DNA of 64,000 nucleotides, taken from positions 1,364,001 to 1,428,000 of the forward strand of contig JBCAMK010000006.1 of assembly GCA_038503065.1 (NCBI GenBank), given 5' to 3'. The position numbers were made by a program, and so were the translations under genes. This DNA is from Paragyromitra xinjiangensis (taxonomy: Eukaryota; Ascomycota; Pezizomycetes; Pezizales; Discinaceae). This document shows positions 57,084-64,000 of the stretch, in pieces (position 1 is the stretch's first letter; the number at the start of each line of letters is the position of its first letter). The notes below the pieces were generated by a model that ran no database searches, was not told the DNA's origin, and saw only the letters and a list, made by a program, of their open reading frames with translations.

Positions 57084-57286
57084 AGCTTTTTGAAAGTCAT
57101 TTGGTAGGCTTTAGCGCTTTTTTGTACGATCGCTTGCTTTGAGTGGCTTTTGAAATTGGCGTTGGTCTCATTCCAGCTACCACTTGCTTCCTGTAGTTTT
57201 AGTTCGCTCACGAGCGGTCTCTTAGGGGCTTTGACGACTCCTATCATGTGTCTTCGCCGCCTTTCAATGACTATTACATGAGCCTT
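57084..57286. other. Target DNA right of element B
   Basis: About 200 bp lie between the end of element B and the next MITE. No gene is supported. Confidence 0.4.
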
Positions 57287-57535
57287 CATCAGCAAAAAAA
57301 GATATTTGTCTTCTGGACCTTCAGATGCAATATGGCCTTTTGGAAGACCCTGAAGACCCTGAAGACAAAATCTCACTGGAAGACAAAAAATATGTTACCA
57401 GATTTGGCTGAATGATAACATATCAAAAGTGAAAAATTGTCTTCCAGTCCTTCAGATGCAATATGGCCTTCTGGAAGACACTGAAGGCCCTGAAGACATA
57501 ATCTCACTGGAAGACAATTACTTTTTTTGCTGATG
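57287..57535. mobile_element. 249 bp CATCAGC MITE (type D, copy 2), TSD TT
   Basis: It has the same length and nearly the same sequence as 55323-55571 (small differences, for example TTACCAGATTT for TTCCCGGATTT in the core). TT stands at 57285-57286 and 57536-57537. Confidence 0.93.
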
Positions 57536-58199
57536 TTAATTCTCTGATATCTTTCGGGACTTTGAAATATCTTTTGCAGCCGACCGCTTGCTATTACAAT
57601 TTACAGCCTATTTTTCACCGCCATCCATTTTAAAACTGGCTTCATTCGAGTCATCCTCTATGTGCCCACTAATCCGTTCCCGTCTTTCGCGTGGGTCTTG
57701 GGCATCCGTTTCTTGACTGAGTAAGTTCACGTGTCATTGGGTTGGTCAGAGTTGTCAAAACAGAGATGAGATTATATGAAGGAAAATAATGAGACGAAAA
57801 ACTGTGCCTAAAACAGAGCATGGCCTATTCCACTACGTATTATTAGTCGTTCATCCATCGACTCTGAGCCTTTTTCTCATGCTCATGCCAACACTAATAT
57901 CGACTCTGACTCTGACTCTGACTCTGACGCTGACTGAAGCCTAAACTCTGCTAGAAGAAACATAAATAGCAAACACCAAAGTCTTGTCCTAGTCCAGCAT
58001 AACTATTATACGAAATGTGAATAGTCCTAACACTCGAGTCATGTCCTAATCCAACATAACTATTATACGAAATGTGAATATAAAAACATTCCTCGTAATC
58101 ACATCCTACAATTACCATCCAATCTACCGAGAACCGCCATGAAGACCAAGGGCCAAGCACAAAGCCGACTCCTGAACGTTATAGCCACTTAGCGTGCGC

Positions 58200-58876
58200 C
58201 GTCTTCGAGTTTGCCAGCGAAAATGAGACGCTGCTGGTCTGGAGGAATGCCCAACCATTCGCAGTCTTCAAGCTTGCCGGCGAAAATGAGACGTTGTTGG
58301 TCTGGAGGAATGCCTAACCATTCGCAGTCTTCAAGCTTGCCAGCGAAAATGAGACGCTGCTGGTCTGGAGGAATGCCCAACCATTCGCCGTCTTCAAGCT
58401 TGCCGGAGAAAATGAGACACTGCTGGTCTGGAGGAATGCTCAACCATTCGCTGTCTTCAAGCTTGCCGGAGAAATGAGATGCTGCTGGTCTGGAGGAATG
58501 CCTAACTATTCGCCGTCTTCAAGCTTGCCGGAGAAAATGAGACGCTGCTGGCCTGGAGGAATGCCCTACCATTCGCCATCTTCAAGCTTGCCGGTGAAAA
58601 TGAGATGCTGCTGGTCTGGAGGAATGCCTAACTATTCGCCGTCTTCAAGCCTGCCGGCGAAAATGAGATGCTGCTGGTTTGGAGGGATGTTTAATTATTC
58701 GCCGTCTTCAAGCCTGCCAGAGAAAATGAGACGCTGCTGGTCTGGAGGAATGCCCAACCATTCGCAGTCTTCAAGCTTGCCGGCGAAAATAAGACGTTGT
58801 TGGTCTGGAGGAATGCCTAACCATTCGCAGTCTTCAAGCTTGCCGGCGAAAATAAGACGTTGCTGGTCTGGAGGAC
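58200..58876 (-). repeat. Tandem array of 11 ubiquitin-derived 63 bp units
   Basis: On the minus strand each unit reads GIPPDQQRLIFAGK followed by LEDGEWL or LEDCEWL. The first 14 residues equal ubiquitin residues 35-48, and LEDG equals residues 50-53 with Gln49 absent. Ubiquitin is otherwise missing. Units are 63 bp, one being 62 bp near 58470, which shifts frame. Two units carry stops where others have Trp (TGG to TAG or TAA). The array lies downstream of, and on the same strand as, transposase C. No start codon or full domain supports a functional protein, so I call it a minisatellite grown from a captured ubiquitin fragment. Confidence 0.88.
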
Positions 58877-59178
58877 ACGAAGCCGATGGACCGAGTGGAA
58901 AGTCACTTCTTTTTGTTGTAATCAGAGAGGGTACAACCCTCCTCAGGCTGTTTGCACCTTTAACTCTGACTCTGACATAGACTCTGACGCTGACGCCAAC
59001 ACCAATGCTGATATCGAGACTGACAGGATGCTGTTATTGACTGGCATGCGTTTGCTCAGTAAACTGTGTTATACATCTCGAGATCGATATAGTTGTTGAT
59101 GAAATATCGTCCTTTTCATCCAATTTCAGCCGGTATAAGATGAACTGCACGATATATATGGCTTACTGGGATGACTCT

Positions 59179-62043
59179 TCACCTGGTTGAAGCCCCGTCT
59201 GCTGATATCTCAGATTGCTTGCGTACCTCTACCATTCCGTTGTTCGGATTCGGTGTGCCGGATCCCATGATTTCAAAGTATTCCACCAGGGCCAATTGAT
59301 GACTGACATAGCGAAAAACGGATCGGCCTCTGTCGTCTTTGTCACCGTTAGGAACCTTGTCAACCAATTTAAAGACACAGATGAGCGCTGCCGGCTTCAG
59401 GCCGGTTTCACTGAAGTAGCTTCTGTTGTTGGCACTGCCGGCTGTAGGCTCTCCGTGGACAAGCACATTATCATACCGGGGTCCGCTACCCCTCCAGTTG
59501 TTGATGCACCAAGCAAACTCTGTGCAGATTTTCTTGGGAGAGTTGTGGCTAGGAAAGCGCGCTACTAATCCTGTGCCTAAGTAGACCATTTGCGTCTTAA
59601 TCCATGGGATGCTGGTACGGGATTGAATCAATTTATCGCTTGTGTTTTTGCTGGCCCTGACCGTGGTCAGGTAATTTTTAACAAGGCGCGGAAGCTCTGA
59701 CTCTGACTCTGACTCTGACATGTTGGCGTGTGCTGGTATCCGTATTTGCTGCAACTGTATTCGCCTTGGAATTACTCCACTGATGACGGTTTTTCCCTCC
59801 TGGGGTTGTGCATCAGCAAAAAAAGATATTTGTCTTCAGGACCTTCAGGTGCAATATGGCCTTCTGGAAGACCCTGAAGACCCTGAAGACAAAATCTCAC
59901 TGGAAGACAAAAAATATGTTCCCGGATTTGGCTGAATGATAACATATCAAAAGTGAAAAATTGTCTTCCAGTCCTTCAGATGCAATATGGCCTTCTGGAA
60001 GACACTGAAGGCCCTGAAGACATAATCTCACTGGAAGACAATTACTTTTTTTGCTGATGTGGAACACTTTGGACCAACATGGAACATAACGGCGCCCACC
60101 GTGAACCGATCTCTTTTAAGTGCTGGAGGAGTGCAACACGTTCTTTGACCTCAAATAGTCGACCTTCCCATGCTAACATCTGCGGTATCGGATTGACTCG
60201 ATTAGTTGATCGATAAGCTTCCTTAATCATGTAGGAATGAGCTGCTTCACTTTGCTCTGTATCGGTATTGTCGCACGATCCGAATTCGCGAATACTTTGA
60301 GTGTAGTGACGCATCATGTGAAGCTTCGGTATTCTGTAGAAATTGCCGGAGTCTCTGGACTCCACAAAGTTCACTAGCAACTTCTCATACTCTGCCATAG
60401 CTTCGTCCATCATTTCCAAAGTGTCCTCGGTGTGGGAGTGATAACCGGCAAAGAGAATGAAGTCTGTGAGATGCTTCAGACATTTCAAATGATCGGGCCG
60501 CCTTTTGAAGAATGGTGTTAGAACCCCAATCCAGACCTTTAACAGTTGCTTGTATTCTGCTCCCGTCCACTGCGAAACTTGAGAAAACCTTTCGCCAAAG
60601 TTCTTCAAATCAGTGAAAGGGGGGATGCTTCTGAATCGCTTATCAACTTCAATCATAATGCTTTTACCAAACTGGCTTTCAAGGTAAACGGTAACCCATG
60701 ACCAAGTATGGTCCTTTAAAACTCCTTTTAGCAGCTGATGAAGTCGATCAGGATTGATTGCATGGTGGATGTTGCAGTGGGTGTGATAAGTCGCAAAGTT
60801 CTCAAAGTCACAGCTCCATTGACTGACAGTCTCCATATCATCTTTCGTCATCTGGGCGTAACGAGCAGGGTCTCTGGCGACAGATGGTGCTCCCGTTAAG
60901 TCACTTAGATTAGTGGGTGGGCATTCCCACCGAGGACACCATCCTGACTTGATCAGTGTCAGAGTGACCATTTCGGGGTAGTCAGCTATCCATGTCGCAA
61001 TGCGAGGGAACACGATCCTCGTATATCCATCTGCGCAAACAATCTCGACTCCTTCGCGCCCAGCCGCCTCGAAAGGGCGTAAGATTTGTTGTATTGCTTC
61101 GTGGAAAGCTTTTCTCGTTGTGAACCTTTTGGGAGCCTTGGGCATCTTCGGGAGAAGCGCAGCAAGTACCAGCCCATTCAAGTTGGTGACTCGACGTTTC
61201 TCCTTCTCGAGATTCCCAATTGACATATATACCGGCCAGGCACTTTTATCGCCAGTGAGTGTAGATAGCATGGTTTTATCAGTGCCTATGATCACTGGCG
61301 CAATTGTGGCTCCTGGAGGGGCGTTTAGCTAACTCGAGAACGAGTGTTAGAATCGGGAGTCAGAAACGGGAGTCAGAGCATTTGGTCTATACCTGTTGGC
61401 GCCACTACCAGTCTCCTGTCCACATCTCGCTATATAATTTCTGGCCAGTGGAGTCGACATCTTTGATCGGGGCGTAGGTAAGATGGTCTCGGAATGTTTG
61501 AGAACCGAAAAGGTGTTTTAGGATTGTAATCACGTCCCGATAGTAGTACTCCCGACCAACACCTTCCACTTCAACCGTACCCTTTATCCACTCACAATCT
61601 AGACTGTCGCCCATTTCACGTACTAATTCTCGAAGGTGGTTGGCGTCCCTGATATTGACCTCGTCCTTGAATAACCCACGACGTATCATGCGGTCCAAGA
61701 CGTTTTTCCCCGTATTCTCCTCAACATGTGCACAACAGAAATCCCATTGCAGTTTTGATTCAAAAGGTGACAAAGGATTCCAATTAGGGTCTTCATGGCG
61801 GCAAGGCATCTGGGGATGTGGAAGAGGAACCCCTGCCCCAGGAAAGATATTGGGCTCGGCGGGTTCTTCGGCGTTGTCTTCCATGGGAGTCTCATCACTA
61901 TCGCGCTCGGGATTCGTGTCAGGGAAAAGTATTCCTCGGGGGTTCAGCCTCCGTCTCTCGTGAGTTCTCCTGTGATGGTTGGTCAAGCTACCCTCCCGAG
62001 TAAAGGTTCTTAAACATATCTGGCAAGAAAAGTTCCGGGGCAT
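59179..62043 (-). pseudogene. Plavaka transposase C, split by a MITE, one nonsense codon
   Basis: The start is MPRNFSCQICLRTFTREG with HHRRTH completing a C2H2 finger. The catalytic region has LTYAPIKDVDSTGQKLYSEM, then an in-frame TAG (GD-W*-WRQQ, Trp expected), a 64 bp intron (61392-61329) at the same site as in A and B, and PPGATIAPVIIGTDKTML. The core follows (GDKSAWPVYMSIGNLEK, TWIADYPEMVTLTLI, INPDRLHQLLKGVLKDHTW). The MITE at 59811-60059 cuts after SMLVQSVP. Removing it with one TG gives continuous coding sequence into LQQIRIPAHANMSES, and the C-terminal domain (YDNVLVHGEP, ALICVFKLVDKVPNG, RYVSHQLALVEYFE) ends at 59179. Divergent from A and B, it is a separate subfamily. Confidence 0.82.
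59811..60059. mobile_element. 249 bp CATCAGC MITE (type D, copy 3) inside transposase C, TSD TG
   Basis: It has the same length as copies 1 and 2 and differs at a few positions (TCTTCAGGACC for TCTTCTGGACC, TTCAGGTGC for TTCAGATGC). TG stands at 59809-59810 and 60060-60061. Its removal restores the host open frame, so the insertion is recent relative to decay of that gene. Confidence 0.94.
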
Positions 62044-62487
62044 TAGGTGTTGGATGTGTGCCGTATATCTGGTTAGAGCTTGGCATCAGTTGTATAAACA
62101 TTTGATGAAGGGGAACCCAAGTCTTACTGGTAGCTTTCGTAGCCTGACGCTGACGCTGACTCTGACGCTGACGAGGCACTAGCTCTCTGACACGAAGCGC
62201 CTCCGGAATTAGGAACGTGAGAATTTAAATTTAGGAGGAATTCTTGATGTGAATTTTATCAAGTAGTAGGTGTTTAGATTCTAGGTATTTGAAGATCTGG
62301 TTGACTAGCTATGGTTTTGGCTCTGACGGACATCATGGGGCGATTTGCTTGCATCGAGAGCAGACTCTTGGATATCTACATTAGAACAAAGGGGTCGTAA
62401 ATCTTGGAAGCCCCAGTAAGCAATAGCGGCGGGATCTTCCGAATCCTTGGAGGACAAACCTACATTCAGTAGCTGTAGACTTAGACT
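62044..62487. other. 5' flank of transposase C
   Basis: This should include the promoter side of transposase C. The GACGCTGACGCTGACTCTGAC cluster near 62145-62172 is the main visible feature, with no further gene. Confidence 0.4.
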
Positions 62488-62676
62488 CTATTCAGAGCGA
62501 CAATCAGGATTTGGGCACGTGCTAGCGGCAACCTTTTCCTGCCTTACGGTTCTGACTCCCCAACATTGATGGAAGGGGTCATTCCTCGCGAAGTGACAAT
62601 ACTTGATCAAGCATTGGGTGAAATGGCCGCAATTGTAGGTGACTTTTTCGTAATCACACATGTTTGCTGAATTCAA
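62488..62676 (-). CDS. Small Cys/His-rich protein, about 62 aa
   Basis: The minus frame reads MNSANMCDYEKVTYNCGHFT, then KYCHFARNDPFHQCWG and CPNPDCRSE, with seven Cys and several His spaced like a small zinc-binding protein. Short proteins of this build (MCxY...CGH...C) are common in filamentous fungi and have no firm function. It may be a host gene or a fragment. Confidence 0.45.
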   Translation of the reverse strand: MNSANMCDYEKVTYNCGHFTQCLIKYCHFARNDPFHQCWGVRTVRQEKVAASTCPNPDCRSE

Positions 62677-62899
62677 ATATTCTCGTGATATTGAACGGTG
62701 TTTTAGGATGTTTGATGGAGGTTTAGGGGCTGAGGTCCTGAATGGTCAGGTGCTAGCCGAGGGCAATATTGGCGATCTTGGCAGCTTTCCAGATGTGGCT
62801 ACCCCACTCAAACCTGGGTTCTTCCGATACACGCCCTCGGAAGCTTGAGCTCAGATACAAATATCGGCAGCTCTACCATCTTCCCCCATAACCGAATAT

Positions 62900-63640
62900 C
62901 AATCATGCTTTTGCAGGCTCTCGGCCCCCTTGATTGCTATGTCAGAACAACTCACAATAATGGTACGTATACGATCGAAACAAAGCAATAAGTGTATAGA
63001 CTAACTAAATATAGACAAGTGGCATGAGCTTTTATTGGGCGAGGGAGCGACTCATGGTATCCAGGAGTATCAAACAATCAACACTAATTGTGGGGGGATG
63101 CCAGAAACATCTTTCTATCCTGATTTTGCAGACACATCGGACATAACTAGCGATACTTAAGCTGCCGCTCCGCCAACACCAGCTCCCGTCTTGATACTAT
63201 CTTCATTTTGGCTCTGACGCTGACGCCAAGGACTACAACCCTTCACCATGGCACCACATCCCTGGAAAGCGGGAGTTCAGAACTTTGGGCTATCTCACAT
63301 TACCGCGGCTTTTGGGTGTGACAATCAGAAGGTTGACAGATATCAGCGGTCGCAGGTTGTTATCGATGGCTGTGCCGAGATAAACTCGTGGAAGCAGAGG
63401 AATAATTGCACGGCGCCTTCGCTGGCGGTCCTCAAAGTAGGTCTTAACGAGCAGCTGCAGAAGTATAAGGTATGGCTCCACTAATTCGGCAGCCTGGACC
63501 CTGGCCGTCGGATTCTGATACTGTTTCTGACTCTGACGCTCTTTCTGACTCTGACACTCTTTCTGACTCTGACGCTCTTTCTGGTTCTGCACAATTTAGC
63601 AATATCATGAGTACACGAGTATACTCGAGACTATAGTTGA
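62900..63640 (+). other. Possible multi-exon accessory gene remnant near element C
   Basis: Coding-like pieces on the plus strand include WHELLLGEGATHGIQEYQ (about 63010-63070) after an apparent GTACGT...ATAG intron, and HPWKAGVQNFGLSHITAAFG to LAVLKVGLNEQLQKYK (63257-63470), with TCTGAC words between. I do not recognise the product and could not build a continuous gene model. Confidence 0.3.
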
Positions 63641-63747
63641 AAGATCACGAGACTTTTGGGGGCTTGATGCAGATGACGATGTGCTCTATGATCATGTACT
63701 AGATGCGCATTGGATGTTCAGCTTTTTCTTGCGCAATCGTCAAAGCT

Positions 63748-64000
63748 CATCAGCAAAAAATTCGTTCCTCCACAGAGGTCAGAGCGTTGGTCACGCCTCG
63801 GCTGCCTCGCTGTGCCTCGCTGTGCCTCGCTGGAAATTTCATGATCTTGTTTCTCCTCGCTGACCTCGCTGCAACTTTAGGAGCACTCCCCGTCCTCGCT
63901 GGCCTCGGCAGAGATCAGGATGACGTTCTGCGTCCTCGTAGAGACAGCGCTCGGCTCTGGCCTTGGTAGAGGGTCAATTGGGGCAGGAATTCGGCCGCTG
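63748..64000. mobile_element. Left end of another CATCAGC-family element running out of the window
   Basis: CATCAGCAAAAAATTCG at 63748 is followed by tandem words GCCTCGCTGTGCCTCGCTG and CCTCGCTGACCTCGCTG, the pattern of a subfamily-specific subterminal word. The flanking dinucleotide is CT (63746-63747). The right end would be expected at TTTTTTGCTGATG followed by CT outside the window. Confidence 0.6.

Larger units (their letters stand above)
57900..63600. mobile_element. Plavaka-type element C region, marked by TCTGAC words; ends not determined
   Basis: Short tandem TCTGAC/GCTGAC words occur near 57905, 58967, 59698 (in coding sequence), 61360 (in the intron), 62148, 63212 and 63530. They bracket transposase C as the CCGACC palindrome does in element B. 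No matching terminal repeat was identified, so the limits are simply the outermost word clusters. Confidence 0.45.

Noticed and set aside
58200..58876. Reading the repeat as a CRISPR array
   Set aside because: Units are contiguous with no unique spacers, and the genome is eukaryotic; the unit encodes a ubiquitin fragment.
58211..58980. Plus-strand frames with PAKMRRCWSGGMPNHSQSSSL repeats
   Set aside because: They are the antisense of the ubiquitin-derived units; the minus-strand match to ubiquitin is far more specific.

Overview
This looks like a transposon-packed stretch of a filamentous fungal genome, most likely an ascomycete. The host genes have short introns of about 50-65 bp with GT...AG ends and CTAAY-like branch sites. 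Their products are typical fungal ones: a Mep/Amt ammonium transporter, a chromodomain plus SET H3K9 methyltransferase, a sphingoid-base (DAGK-fold) kinase, a Dpb4-like histone-fold protein and a Cus2/Tat-SF1-like splicing factor. The mobile-element mix (Tad-like LINEs, Plavaka/CACTA-type transposons, Tc1/mariner remnants and TA-flanked MITEs) agrees. A TE-rich Pezizomycotina genome is my best guess; I cannot name the species.

Layout. Positions 1-14460 are nested retroelements. They hold an ORF1-only half-LINE (1-1737), a minus-strand two-ORF LINE (1974-7345), minisatellites (7346-8761), and a second half-LINE (8762-13680) split by two 1.8 kb minisatellite-bearing DNA elements. A Plavaka N-terminal fragment, a 247 bp MITE and a mariner-type transposase remnant follow. 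Positions 15800-17719 carry the ammonium transporter. Positions 21778-32440 are another TE nest: a broken Plavaka transposase, one half-LINE inserted inside another with a 14 bp target duplication, a MITE inside a MITE, a second mariner-type fragment and LTR-like debris. Host genes occupy 33359-45488. A complete 9.5 kb Plavaka element (47600-57081) follows, with matching termini and a TT target duplication. A third Plavaka-type gene (59179-62043) is interrupted by a 249 bp MITE, and a tandem array of ubiquitin-derived 63 bp units lies beside it.

Unifying observation. One terminal sequence, CATCAGCAAAAAA...TTTTTTGCTGATG, with a 2 bp target duplication, bounds the complete Plavaka element and at least eight non-autonomous elements of very different content. 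These include 245-249 bp near-palindromic MITEs and 1.8 kb minisatellite carriers. Two insertions can be undone on paper: removing the element plus one TSD copy restores either a MITE relative or an open transposase frame. I infer that Plavaka transposases mobilise the whole set. Each subfamily also repeats its own short, mostly palindromic word through its ends and body, like CACTA subterminal binding sites.

Nearly all LINE, half-LINE, Plavaka and mariner-type copies carry in-frame stops, most of them TGA. One CpG compared across four half-LINE copies is CG, TG, CA and CA, which points to CpG deamination or RIP-like decay. Boundaries and functions come from reading alone; no database search was run.
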